From contig NZ_QHKM01000003.1 of the NCBI RefSeq assembly GCF_003258365.1, forward strand, positions 496,001-560,000: a stretch of 64,000 bases of DNA, written 5' to 3'. Source of the DNA: Hymenobacter edaphi (GTDB lineage Bacteria > Bacteroidota > Bacteroidia > Cytophagales > Hymenobacteraceae). The notes beneath the pieces were generated by a model. It made no database searches. It was not told where the DNA came from and worked only from the letters and a program-made list of their open reading frames with translations. Position numbers and translations under genes: made by a program. Of the stretch, positions 8,659-16,196 are shown piece by piece (the first letter of the stretch is position 1; each line of letters opens with the position of its first letter).

Positions 8659-9399
8659 ATGAAATCATTCAATTCGTTGCTAGCCTTTCTCCTGTTGTTT
8701 ACGCTGGCCTTCAGCTCCTGCAAATCGTCGCAGACGGCGGGCAGCAGCACCCTGCCCGGCGCCAACGGCACGGGTGAGCGGAAAGACGGCATGAGCCGCA
8801 CGGCCAAGGGCGGCGTCATCGGGGCCGGGGCCGGGGCGGCCGCGGGTGCCGTACTGGGCCGCGTTATCGGCGGCAAATCGGGCACGGCCATCGGGGCCAT
8901 TACGGGCGCGGCCGTGGGCGGCGCCACCGGAGCCGTCATTGGCCGCAAGATGGACAAAGAGGCCGAAGAGCTGCAGCGTGACATGAAAAATGCCCGCGTG
9001 GAGCGCGTAGGCGAGGGTATCAAAATCACCTTCGACTCGGGCATCCTGTTCGACACCAACAAATCGGACCTGCGCGCGGCTTCCATGTCGGACATCCAGA
9101 ACATGGCCGCCGTACTCAAGAAGTACCCCGACACCAACGTGCTGGTGGAAGGCCACACCGACAACACCGGCTCGGACGCCATCAACCAGCCGCTGTCGGA
9201 GCGCCGGGCCCAGGCCGTGGCCAATTACACCATTCAGCAGGGCGTGGAGTCGTCGCGCGTGACCACGCAGGGCTACGGTTCGTCGCAGCCGGTGGCCGAC
9301 AACGCCACGGCGGAGGGCAAGCAGGCCAACCGCCGCGTGGAAATTGCCATCTACGCCAACGAGAAAATGAAGAAGGCCGCTGAAAAGGGCCAGCTGTAA
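8659..9399 (+). CDS. Glycine-zipper OmpA-family lipoprotein
   Basis: A 246-residue lipoprotein: the signal peptide ends in AFSSC, with acylated Cys21. Residues about 48-95 are a Gly/Ala-rich glycine zipper (GAGAGAAAGAVLGRVIGG and a second similar run), which probably inserts in or packs against the membrane. Residues about 120-235 are an OmpA-C domain with VLVEGHTDNTGSDAINQPLS, the peptidoglycan-binding loop, and NRRVEIAIYANEKMKK at the end. ATG 8659 is chosen because the signal peptide starts there and the upstream ATG overlaps a -7 box. It is paralogous to the gene at 10276, from which it differs mainly in having a lipobox. Confidence 0.85.
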   Translation: MKSFNSLLAFLLLFTLAFSSCKSSQTAGSSTLPGANGTGERKDGMSRTAKGGVIGAGAGAAAGAVLGRVIGGKSGTAIGAITGAAVGGATGAVIGRKMDKEAEELQRDMKNARVERVGEGIKITFDSGILFDTNKSDLRAASMSDIQNMAAVLKKYPDTNVLVEGHTDNTGSDAINQPLSERRAQAVANYTIQQGVESSRVTTQGYGSSQPVADNATAEGKQANRRVEIAIYANEKMKKAAEKGQL

Positions 9400-9425
9400 G
9401 TCGGCCGCCTGGCCGTCTGGTTTGC

Positions 9426-9456
9426 AAAAGAGCCGCCCCGGTGGGGCGGCTCTTTT
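9426..9456. terminator. Rho-independent terminator
   Basis: Perfect 14-bp stem (9426-9439 with 9443-9456) with a 3-base loop, A4 at the start and T4 at the end, 26 bases after the OmpA lipoprotein stop. Confidence 0.9.
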
Positions 9457-9587
9457 GTTGTGGCGTTGGGCAAGGAAAGTCAAAATAGCCAGCCGGGTGT
9501 AACCCTGCCCCCGGTGCTTTGCGTTTTAAATCCTAACTGCCCGCTATTTCCCCATTTTGCGGCGGGCTCTCTAACACTCGAAACGCC

Positions 9588-9872
9588 ATGAACTTACATA
9601 AAGGAATCATTGCTGCCGTGCTGTCGGTAGCCCTGCTGGGCGGCGCCTCGTCGGCCCAGGCCCAATCGAAAGTCACCAAGCCCCGCACCTGGAGCGGTAA
9701 GGCCAAAGGGGCCGCCATCGGCGCCGGCGCCGGCGCGGCCACCGGGGCCGTGGTGGGCGGCGGCAAAGGCGCCCTGATCGGGGCCGCAGCCGGTACCGTT
9801 GGCGGGGCCGTCATCGGCCGCAAGCGCGACAAGAAAAAAGACCCGGTACGCTACCAGGCGTACAAAAAATAA
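9588..9872 (+). CDS. Small secreted glycine-zipper protein
   Basis: A 94-residue protein with a signal peptide (AAVLSVALLGGASSAQAQ, cut after about residue 26). The mature part is almost only a glycine zipper: GAAIGAGAGAATGAVVGGGK and GALIGAAAGTVGGAVIGRK, followed by a basic tail (KRDKKKDPVRYQAYKK). The zipper closely matches those in the two flanking OmpA proteins, so the three genes look like one duplicated set of which this member has lost, or never had, the OmpA domain. Function is unknown; a membrane-inserted or oligomerising role is inferred from the zipper. Terminator follows at 9948. Confidence 0.75.
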   Translation: MNLHKGIIAAVLSVALLGGASSAQAQSKVTKPRTWSGKAKGAAIGAGAGAATGAVVGGGKGALIGAAAGTVGGAVIGRKRDKKKDPVRYQAYKK

Positions 9873-9947
9873 CCTGCCGGCAGCCTTCGACGGCCTAAAC
9901 CGGCGCTGAATGCCCAGCAATAGGATGCATTTCAGTTAGTTACTTGA

Positions 9948-9981
9948 AAAAAGGCCGTTCTGCCACCAGAACGGCCTTTTT
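9948..9981. terminator. Rho-independent terminator
   Basis: Perfect 15-bp stem (9948-9962 with 9967-9981) with a 4-base loop and A/T flanks, following the small glycine-zipper gene. Confidence 0.9.
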
Positions 9982-10067
9982 ACTTTTATCAAAATGGTAT
10001 AACATTTAGTACTTACTCGCGTTGAAGGGCACGCCCGGCCGCCCGACCACGGAGTCCCATCCGTTGT

Positions 10068-10075
10068 TATATTTG
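10068..10075 (+). promoter_or_regulatory. -7 promoter element upstream of the second OmpA gene
   Basis: TATATTTG, full consensus match, 200 bases before the ATG at 10276. It would give a long 5' leader (about 195 nt); a nearer promoter was not recognised. Confidence 0.4.
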
Positions 10076-10275
10076 GCCGGCTAAGCTTGGGTGAAACGCA
10101 CCTGGGCTACCAAAAACAGAAAATTATCGGCCAGATAATCAGCATGATGTATGCTTTCTGGCGCGGTGTGGGGCGCTTTGGCAAGGTGGTTGCAAAATCC
10201 CGGTCAGAGAGAGACGCTCCACACTCCATCTTCCACTTGCTCCTCTCAACTCACCAACCAGAAAACCACAGTACA

Positions 10276-10992
10276 ATGAACAAGCTTCGTTCCTCCCTCG
10301 CCTTCCTGCTGGCCCTCGTGCTGCTGCTGACCTCGGCCGCCTCGCAGGCCCAGACGACCACCACGACCACCCAGAAGAAGGGCATGAGCAAAACCGCCAA
10401 GGGCGGTATCATCGGGGGCCTGGGTGGCGCCGCCGGCGGCGCCGTGCTGGGCCGCGTAATCGGGGGCAAGAAAGGCACGGCCGTGGGTGCCGTTATCGGG
10501 GCTGCCGTGGGCGGTGGCGCCGGGGCCCTCATCGGCCGCCGCATGGATAAGCAGGCCGAAGAGCTGCGCCGCGACATGGCCGGTGCCAAAGTAGAGCGCG
10601 TGGGCGAAGGCATCAAAATCACCTTTGCCTCGGGCATCCTGTTCGCCAAGAACTCCTCGGAGCTGACCGGCGCGGCCCAGGAAAACATCGGCGTGCTGGC
10701 CACTACCCTCAAAAAGTACGGCGACACCAATGTGCTGATCGAAGGCCACACCGACAACACTGGCAACGACAAAATCAACGACCCGCTGTCGCAGCGTCGG
10801 GCCCAGGCCGTGGCCAACTACGCCATGAACCAGGGCGTGGAATCGTCGCGCTTCGAAGTGAAAGGGTACGGCTCGCGTGAGCCCGTGGCCGACAACGCAA
10901 CCGAGGCTGGCCGCACCGCCAACCGCCGCGTGGAAGTGGCCATCTACGCCAACGAAAAGCTGAAGAAAGCAGCCGAGAAAGGCACGATCTAA
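10276..10992 (+). CDS. Glycine-zipper OmpA-family secreted protein
   Basis: A 238-residue paralogue of the lipoprotein at 8659. The N-terminus is an ordinary signal peptide (ALVLLLTSAASQAQ) with no lipobox, so the mature protein is held by the glycine zipper (about residues 45-90, GGAAGGAVLGRVIGGKKG and a repeat) and by the OmpA-C domain (about residues 110-228, LIEGHTDNTGNDKIND and NRRVEVAIYANEKLKK). ATG 10276 is chosen as the start of the signal peptide; the frame is open for 189 bases further upstream but those codons carry no export signal. Strong terminator at 11027. Confidence 0.85.
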   Translation: MNKLRSSLAFLLALVLLLTSAASQAQTTTTTTQKKGMSKTAKGGIIGGLGGAAGGAVLGRVIGGKKGTAVGAVIGAAVGGGAGALIGRRMDKQAEELRRDMAGAKVERVGEGIKITFASGILFAKNSSELTGAAQENIGVLATTLKKYGDTNVLIEGHTDNTGNDKINDPLSQRRAQAVANYAMNQGVESSRFEVKGYGSREPVADNATEAGRTANRRVEVAIYANEKLKKAAEKGTI

Positions 10993-11026
10993 GCCGGGCC
11001 GGCCAACGCCGCTGTCCCGTCGCTCA

Positions 11027-11067
11027 TCCGGCGGCTCCCCAACTGGTGGAGCCGCCGGATTTTTTTT
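11027..11067 (+). terminator. Rho-independent terminator
   Basis: Perfect 12-bp GC stem (11027-11038 with 11048-11059), 9-base loop, then T8 (11060-11067). Confidence 0.92.
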
Positions 11068-11133
11068 GGGCCCCGGGCCGGGCGCCGCCCCGCCCGGCGC
11101 AACCCCGCCACCGCTGCCGCGGTACACCGGCGT

Positions 11134-11898
11134 ATGCCTGTTTCCGCCCTCACCGCCGCCTACGACCTCCCGCCCGCAACCAAAACCCTCGAAGACCACC
11201 GCATTCTGCACGCGTTCTACGGGCCGGTGCCCGCCGGGCAACGCCGCACGCCCATGCGCGAGCTGATCAGCACCGTCCTCTCGCACCGCACCACCCACCG
11301 CGACGAGGAGCTGGCCTACGAGCGGATGCTGGAAACTTTCGGCGACTGGCAGGGCGTGGTGGACGCGCCCACCGCCGAGCTAGCCCACGCCATCCGCACC
11401 ACGCGCTGGCCCGATACGCAGGCGCCGCGCATCCAGGAAATCCTGCGGCGGATCAAGGCCGAGTTCGGCGAGTATTCCCTCGACGCGCTGGCCCAGTGGC
11501 CGGTGGAGCGCGGCCTGGCCTGGCTGACCGACATGCCCGGTATCGGGCTGAAAACGGCGTCGCTGGTGCTGCTCTTTAACTTTCAGAAGCCGGTGCTGCC
11601 CGTCGATACGCACGTGCACCGCGTGGCCCAGCGCGTGGGCCTGATCGGGCCGAAGGTGTCGGTGGAAAAGGCGCACCAGGTGCTGCTGGCCCAGCTGCCG
11701 CCCGAGGCCGACGTGCTGCTGAACTTTCACAAGCACAACTACTGGCTCGGGCAGCACATCTGCTTCTTCAGCAAGCCCAACTGCCCGGCCTGCCCGCTCA
11801 AGGGTCTCTGCAACTATTACCTGGAGCACTACGGCCCTGCCAGCGCCGCCGACCTGGCCGCCGTGGCCCCCGAGTGGACGGGGGAGAAGCTGCATTAG
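11134..11898 (+). CDS. nth: Endonuclease III family DNA glycosylase/AP lyase
   Basis: A 254-residue cytoplasmic base-excision repair enzyme. The helix-hairpin-helix is MPGIGLKTA, with Lys140 as the catalytic lysine, and LPVDTHVHR carries the catalytic Asp158. The 4Fe-4S cluster ligands are complete with the classical spacing C-x6-C-x2-C-x5-C (Cys210, Cys217, Cys220, Cys226). It is slightly longer than E. coli Nth because of an N-terminal extension before ELISTVLSHRTTHRDE, where the usual LSAQ of Nth reads LSHR, so substrate preference may differ. Single gene; no clear promoter box was recognised upstream. Confidence 0.88.
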   Translation: MPVSALTAAYDLPPATKTLEDHRILHAFYGPVPAGQRRTPMRELISTVLSHRTTHRDEELAYERMLETFGDWQGVVDAPTAELAHAIRTTRWPDTQAPRIQEILRRIKAEFGEYSLDALAQWPVERGLAWLTDMPGIGLKTASLVLLFNFQKPVLPVDTHVHRVAQRVGLIGPKVSVEKAHQVLLAQLPPEADVLLNFHKHNYWLGQHICFFSKPNCPACPLKGLCNYYLEHYGPASAADLAAVAPEWTGEKLH

Positions 11899-11907
11899 GT
11901 TTCGCTA

Positions 11908-12073
11908 TTCGTTTTTGTGGTTCGTTTTTCGTCGCGGGACGACGCGCCGGAAACTTGCGGCAGAGTCTGCGGTTAGCTCTTGCGGGTCGTTGGGCCGGAC
12001 GAAGGCCGTAACTTCGTTACCGAAGGAGCGGGTCAGGTCGCCGAACAACGAACAACCAACAACGAAAAACGAA
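11908..12073. repeat. Low-complexity inverted repeat around the radical SAM leader
   Basis: TTCGTTTTTCG at 11921-11931 is matched exactly as an inverted copy at 12063-12073, just before the radical SAM ATG; related TTCGTTTTTG and CGAACAACGAACAAC runs extend both arms imperfectly. The composition is unlike the surrounding GC-rich coding DNA. Confidence 0.4.
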
Positions 12074-12076
12074 CCC

Positions 12077-13060
12077 ATGCGCCTCGTTCACCATCCGGTC
12101 TTGTGCAACTACTACGTTACCTACCGGTGCAATGCGAAGTGCTCGTTTTGCGACATCTGGGAGAAACCCTCGCCCTACATTCAGCTGGCCGACGTGGAGC
12201 AGAACCTGCGCGACCTGAAGAAGCTGGGCGTGTCGGTCATTGACTTTACGGGGGGCGAGCCGCTGCTGCACCGGCAGTTGCCCGAGTTTCTGGCCCTGGC
12301 CCGCGAGCTGGGCTTTATCACCACCGTCACCACCAACGGGCTGCTCTACCCCAAGTTCGCCGAGCGGCTGCGGGGCAAAGTCGACATGCTGCACTTCTCG
12401 CTCGATTCCTCCGAGCGGGAGCAGCACGACCGGGGCCGGGGCGTGGCCTGCTACGACTTCGTGCTCGAAAGCATCCGGGTGGCCAAGGAACTGGGCGAGC
12501 GGCCGGACATCCTCTTCACCGTCTTCCGCCAGAACCTCGACCAGCTGGAAGCCGTGTACCGCGACATCACCCGGCCCAACGGGCTGATGCTCATTCTCAA
12601 CCCCGCCTTCGAGTACAACGGCGTGGACACCGGCGAGCAGCTGACCGAGGCCGAGCTGGACGCCCTCTCGGCCTTCGGCAAGCGGCCGGGCGTGTACCTG
12701 AACGAGGCCTTCATCGAGCTGCGCCGCGACGGGGGTAACCACGTGGCCGCGCCCGTGTGCCGGGCCGCCAGCACCACGCTGGTCATTTCGCCCCACAACG
12801 AGCTGGTGCTGCCCTGCTACCACCTCGGCACCAAGAGCTTCCCCATCGAGGGCCGCTTGCACGAGCTGTACCGCTCGGAGCCGGTGCAGCAGCTGGCCGC
12901 GCTGGAAGGCCGCCTGCCCCAGTGCGAGGGCTGCACTATCAACTGCTACATGCAGCCCAGCTTCGCCGTCGAAACCAGCAAGTACTTCTGGCAGGCCCTG
13001 CCCAGCACCCTCAAGTACAACTGGTACAAGGGCACCTGGAAGCGGATGCTGACGCGGTAA
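12077..13060 (+). CDS. Radical SAM protein with C-terminal cysteine cluster
   Basis: A 327-residue radical S-adenosylmethionine enzyme. The 4Fe-4S cluster motif is CNAKCSFC (Cys18, Cys22, Cys25); DFTGGEPLLH is the GGEP SAM-binding motif and TTVTTNGLL the following strand. Six further cysteines in the C-terminal half (228, 247, 283, 286, 290 and neighbours; CEGCTINC) suggest a SPASM/Twitch-like auxiliary cluster domain, though I cannot confirm the cluster count. Such enzymes modify peptides, lipids or cofactors; no precursor peptide or partner gene is adjacent, so the substrate is unknown. ATG 12077 is chosen since the radical SAM domain starts directly (MRLVHHPVLCNYYVTYRC). Confidence 0.85.
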   Translation: MRLVHHPVLCNYYVTYRCNAKCSFCDIWEKPSPYIQLADVEQNLRDLKKLGVSVIDFTGGEPLLHRQLPEFLALARELGFITTVTTNGLLYPKFAERLRGKVDMLHFSLDSSEREQHDRGRGVACYDFVLESIRVAKELGERPDILFTVFRQNLDQLEAVYRDITRPNGLMLILNPAFEYNGVDTGEQLTEAELDALSAFGKRPGVYLNEAFIELRRDGGNHVAAPVCRAASTTLVISPHNELVLPCYHLGTKSFPIEGRLHELYRSEPVQQLAALEGRLPQCEGCTINCYMQPSFAVETSKYFWQALPSTLKYNWYKGTWKRMLTR

Positions 13061-13136
13061 AGCCGCGCCGGAGGCAGTCGGTGGGGGAGGGCGGGGCGCG
13101 GCCAGGCAGCCGCCCCGGCCCGGGGCGGTTAGGGCA

Positions 13137-13449
13137 CTTGGTGGTCGGTTGACCTGCTTGACGCGCGGTTGCGGGGCCCGGGCCGACGGTACTACCCCTT
13201 GAGGCGGCGCCCAAGGCGCTTGATGCGCCGGGCGGCGCGCTTGGTGCAACGCGCAGGGTGCTTGGCACGATGGGCGGGGGGCTTGAGGCGGCACGCAGGC
13301 TACGTGACGCCGGCCGCAGGGCCCTCAAGGCGCGGCGCCCCAGCCTGGATGCTACGGCCACCTGCCCTGATGCGGTGGTGGCGGCGCTTGGCCACGCGCG
13401 CCCGGGGCTTGGCGCCGGCTGCGGGGCCCTTGATGCCCTTTTGTTGAGT
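13137..13449. repeat. Degenerate 21-bp tandem repeat array (about 15 units)
   Basis: CTTG recurs at 13198, 13219, 13240, 13261, 13282, 13387, 13408 and 13429, all exactly in phase with a 21-bp period; the four intervening phases (13303, 13324, 13345, 13366) hold decayed versions (CGTG, CTCA, CTGG, CCTG). Two more CTTG at 13137 and 13157 fit with single-base slips. The approximate unit is CTTGATGCSGSGCGCAGGG. In the leftward frame each unit reads as seven residues ending in Lys (for example RAARRIK, GPAAGAK, HPARCTK), but a TAG lies in the unit at 13282 and no ATG starts the frame. It fills most of the 446-base gap after the radical SAM gene. Confidence 0.75.
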
Positions 13450-13470
13450 TACGGCAAATTTTTACCTTGC
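13441..13470 (+). promoter_or_regulatory. Promoter of the 13507 operon
   Basis: TTG at 13441-13443, 19-base spacer, TACCTTGC at 13463-13470 (TAnnTTG form of the -7 box). It directly abuts the 21-bp repeat array and leaves a leader of about 30 nt before the TTG start at 13507. Confidence 0.5.
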
Positions 13471-13506
13471 CCGCATCCGTTCGACCCATTGTTTCCCGCT
13501 CATCCC

Positions 13507-14199
13507 TTGAAAAACGATTTGATTGAGGCGCGGCTGCGCCGTGACGCCACCGCTGCTGCTTTTCTGGCCCAGGCCAAAGCCGAGTACGCCGACATCGAGG
13601 ACGACGTAGCGCCGCTCCGGGCCCAGCTCGCGGCCGGGCTGGAGCGCGCCGCTGCCCTGGCCCAGCAGGTGCTCAGCGCCGATGCCGACGGCAACGCCAA
13701 GCGCAAGAAAGGAGTGCGCAACCAGCTCACGGCCCTGCTGCGGCGCCTCGTGCTGGCGGCCCGCGCCGAGGCCCTCAGTCGCAAGGATGCTCCCTTGCGG
13801 GCGGCCTTGGGCAGCCCGGGCGAGCTGCCGAACCTCAACGAAAGCACCTTCCGCGAGGAAGCTACCCGCCTGCTGGCCCTGGTGCCCGGCCGCGAACTGG
13901 GTCTCGCGAAGCGCCGCTTCGCGGCCGGGCACTACCAGGAAGCCCGCCGGCTGCTCGCCGAGTTCGACGCCGCCACCGCCGAGGGCCGCCTCAACGACGC
14001 CAGCGGCAGCACCGGCCGCCAGGCCCTCGAACGGCTCATCAAGGAATCGGCCCGGCTGCTGGAGGAGCTGAAGGTGTACTTCGACCTCTACCGGGCCGAC
14101 GACCCCGACCTGTGGGGGCGCTTTCAGGCCGCCGCGAAGGTGGTGCGCCGGGGTGGGAGCGAGGAACAAAGCGCCGATAAAACCGCCCGAAAGCCATGA
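13507..14199 (+). CDS. Protein of unknown function, helical
   Basis: A 230-residue soluble protein with no signal peptide that I do not recognise. It is rich in Ala, Leu, Arg and Glu and looks all-helical, with charged helices such as ELGLAKRRFAAGHYQEARRLL (related in style to TPR helices) and ALERLIKESARLLEELKVYFDLY near the end. TTG 13507 (LKNDLIEARLRR) is chosen because it follows the promoter at 13441-13470; no ATG occurs in frame in a sensible place, and the frame upstream is the repeat array. Its stop overlaps the ATG of the next gene by four bases (ATGA), so the two are translationally coupled. Confidence 0.6.
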   Translation: MKNDLIEARLRRDATAAAFLAQAKAEYADIEDDVAPLRAQLAAGLERAAALAQQVLSADADGNAKRKKGVRNQLTALLRRLVLAARAEALSRKDAPLRAALGSPGELPNLNESTFREEATRLLALVPGRELGLAKRRFAAGHYQEARRLLAEFDAATAEGRLNDASGSTGRQALERLIKESARLLEELKVYFDLYRADDPDLWGRFQAAAKVVRRGGSEEQSADKTARKP

Positions 14200-14903
14200 A
14201 CAGAGCCCGGCACTGGAAGCGCCGGCTGGCGCTGGCCGGCCTGTGGGCCCTTGCCACCACGGGCCTGGCGCAGACGCGCGGCCCGGGCGTGCTCATCAAC
14301 GAGCTGCCCCGCTACGGCGGGGGGCGCAAAACCAAAGCCCTGCTGAAGCTGGACCAGGCCTTTCTGGCCGATTGTGACCAGCGCTACCCCAGCCGCGACA
14401 GCGCCGCCCGCGCCATGCTGGCGTTTGGCTGGCGGTACCTGCACCAGCAGGACTACGCCACCGCCATGAAGCGCTTCAACCAGGCCTGGCTGCTCGACAG
14501 CACGAATGCCAACGTGTACCGGGGCTTCGGGGTGTTGTGCGGCGTGCAGCAGCGCTACGATGCGTCGGTCTACTTTCTGGAGCGCAGCCGCCAGGGTGGG
14601 GTGCAGGACGCCGCCCTGCTCGGCGACCTGGGCAACACCCTGCTGCGCCGCTACGACCAGCTGCACATTCCCGCCGATCTAAGGCGCAGCATTGGCTACC
14701 TGGAGGAAGCCGCCGCGGCGGCCGGCCCTCAGTCGCCGCAGGCAGCGGCGGCCTATACCAACCTGACTTTGGCCTATTACCGCCGGCAGGAGTATGCCCG
14801 CGCCTGGGAATATGCCGAGAAGGCAGAAGCCATCGACGCGCGCACGCTGCCGCCGGGTTTGCTCTCGGCGCTGCAGCAGGCCATGCCCCGCCCGATCAGA
14901 TAA
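14196..14903 (+). CDS. Secreted TPR-repeat protein
   Basis: A 235-residue protein with an N-terminal signal peptide (LALAGLWALATTGLAQ, cut near residue 28). The mature part holds about three to four tetratricopeptide-like helix pairs: YLHQQDYATAMKRFNQAWLL, GVQQRYDASVYFLERSRQGG and NLTLAYYRRQEYARAWEYAE are typical TPR halves. TPRs mediate protein-protein contacts; here in the periplasm or at the outer membrane. It overlaps the preceding unknown gene by ATGA and is 38 bases from the carbonic-anhydrase-like gene, so all three may be one transcript. The partner is unknown. Confidence 0.7.
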   Translation: MNRARHWKRRLALAGLWALATTGLAQTRGPGVLINELPRYGGGRKTKALLKLDQAFLADCDQRYPSRDSAARAMLAFGWRYLHQQDYATAMKRFNQAWLLDSTNANVYRGFGVLCGVQQRYDASVYFLERSRQGGVQDAALLGDLGNTLLRRYDQLHIPADLRRSIGYLEEAAAAAGPQSPQAAAAYTNLTLAYYRRQEYARAWEYAEKAEAIDARTLPPGLLSALQQAMPRPIR

Positions 14904-14941
14904 GCAGAGTCGCCTTTCGTTTCCCATTCCCCTTACCCGCC

Positions 14942-15466
14942 ATGCCACCGCTCACCCTGCCCGTCCGGGGCAAAACGCCGGACATCGACCCCACCTGCTA
15001 CCTGGCCGACAACGCCACCATCATCGGCGACGTGGTGCTGGGCCCGGGCTGCACCGTGTGGTTTACGGCCGTGGTGCGCGGCGACGTGAACAGCGTCCGG
15101 ATCGGGGAGAAGACCAACATCCAGGACGGGGCCGTGATTCACTGCACCTACGAGCGGGCCGCCACCCGCATCGGGGCGCGGGTGAGCATTGGGCACCGGG
15201 CCATCGTGCACGGCTGCACGGTGGCCGACGACGTGCTTATCGGCATGGGCGCCATCGTGATGGACCACGCCGTGGTGGGCAGCGGCTGCATCATCGCGGC
15301 CGGGGCTATCGTGCTCGAAAACACCGTCTGCGAGCCGGGCTACCTCTACGCCGGCGTACCCGCCCGCAAGATCAAGCCCGTGACCGAAGCCCAGCGCCAG
15401 ACCATCGGCCGCACCGCCGACAACTACCTGATGTACGCCGGCTGGCTGCGCGAAAACCCGGCGTAG
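14942..15466 (+). CDS. Gamma-carbonic anhydrase family protein (YrdA/CaiE-like hexapeptide repeat)
   Basis: A 174-residue left-handed beta-helix protein. Hexapeptide repeats run from about residue 22 to 135 (NATIIGDVVLGPGCTVWF, IGEKTNIQDGAVIHC, IGHRAIVHGCTVADDVLIGM). The three metal-binding histidines of the gamma class are present at His67, His85 and His90 with the diagnostic 5-residue spacing of the last pair. By family knowledge it is a trimeric zinc or iron protein that may hydrate CO2, though many short YrdA-type members lack proven activity. ATG 14942 is chosen at the start of homology (PVRGKTPDID). No signal peptide, so cytoplasmic. Confidence 0.88.
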   Translation: MPPLTLPVRGKTPDIDPTCYLADNATIIGDVVLGPGCTVWFTAVVRGDVNSVRIGEKTNIQDGAVIHCTYERAATRIGARVSIGHRAIVHGCTVADDVLIGMGAIVMDHAVVGSGCIIAAGAIVLENTVCEPGYLYAGVPARKIKPVTEAQRQTIGRTADNYLMYAGWLRENPA

Positions 15467-15534
15467 GCGCGGCTGCCCCGCCGGAGCTGCCCGCAGCCAA
15501 CCAACCTTTTGGCGGCCCGGCTGCTCCTGTTGAC

Positions 15535-16179
15535 ATGAACTACTTCTTCGCCCGTACGGCCGCGGCGCTCCTGACCGCAGCCGCCCTCGCCTCGTGCAGC
15601 CGTTCGCAGTACGCCTTTACGCCCGCGGCATCGGCCTACCACGCCGTGACAACCACCCCCGTGCCCGCCGCGGAAGCCGATGCTGCCGCCACGCCCGCGA
15701 CCCCGGCTGCGGACCTGACGGCCTCGACGGCGCCCGCCGTGCCTGCCGCGCCGCGGCGCGCCGCCCCGGCCCCGGTGAGCCAGCCGGTGGGCCCGGTAGC
15801 CGCCGCTCCGGCCGCTGCCAAGGCCATAACGCCCGCCGCTCGCAAGGCCTTGCGCCGCGACGTGCGGCAGGCCGTGAAGCAGGCGCAGCGCCACACGGCC
15901 GCGCCGGCCGCCGAGGGCAAAAGCCAGCTCACGGCCCTGCTGCTGGAGCTGTTTCTGGGCTTTCTGGGCGTGCACCGCTTCTACCTGGGCTACACCGGCC
16001 GCGGCATCCTCTACATCGCCCTGCTGCTGACCAGCTGGCTGATCATTCCCTTCTTCGTGCTGGCCGTGCTGACGACCATCGACCTGGTGCTGATTATCAC
16101 CGGCGACCTGAAGCCCAAGAACGGCGAGTACGCCAAGACCTTCGAGGATATGGGCAAAAACAAGAAGGACAAGGAGTAA
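15535..16179 (+). CDS. TM2-domain lipoprotein with Ala/Pro-rich linker
   Basis: A 214-residue protein. The signal sequence ends AALASC, giving an acylated Cys at about residue 21. Residues 25-110 are a low-complexity Ala/Pro/Thr linker (AAPAPVSQPVGPVAAAPAAA). After a short basic helix, residues about 135-195 are a TM2 domain: two membrane helices around GFLGVHRFYLGYTGRGILYI, including the conserved G(V/A)HRFYLG motif, ending TIDLVLIITGD. A charged tail follows. TM2 proteins are widespread but of unclear function. The combination of lipobox, long linker and C-terminal TM2 is seen in Cytophagales; the topology (lipid anchor plus two helices) is unusual. Confidence 0.8.
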   Translation: MNYFFARTAAALLTAAALASCSRSQYAFTPAASAYHAVTTTPVPAAEADAAATPATPAADLTASTAPAVPAAPRRAAPAPVSQPVGPVAAAPAAAKAITPAARKALRRDVRQAVKQAQRHTAAPAAEGKSQLTALLLELFLGFLGVHRFYLGYTGRGILYIALLLTSWLIIPFFVLAVLTTIDLVLIITGDLKPKNGEYAKTFEDMGKNKKDKE

Positions 16180-16196
16180 AGCCTACCTGCTAGGTT

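Noticed and set aside
13169-13447. Plus-strand 92-codon frame over the 21-bp array
   Set aside because: Open only because the repeat is GC-rich and a multiple of three; Arg/Leu-rich composition, no homologous motif, and it ends in the promoter of the next operon.
13137-13449. CRISPR array
   Set aside because: Units are 21 bp without spacers, the repeat is degenerate throughout, and no cas gene is present.
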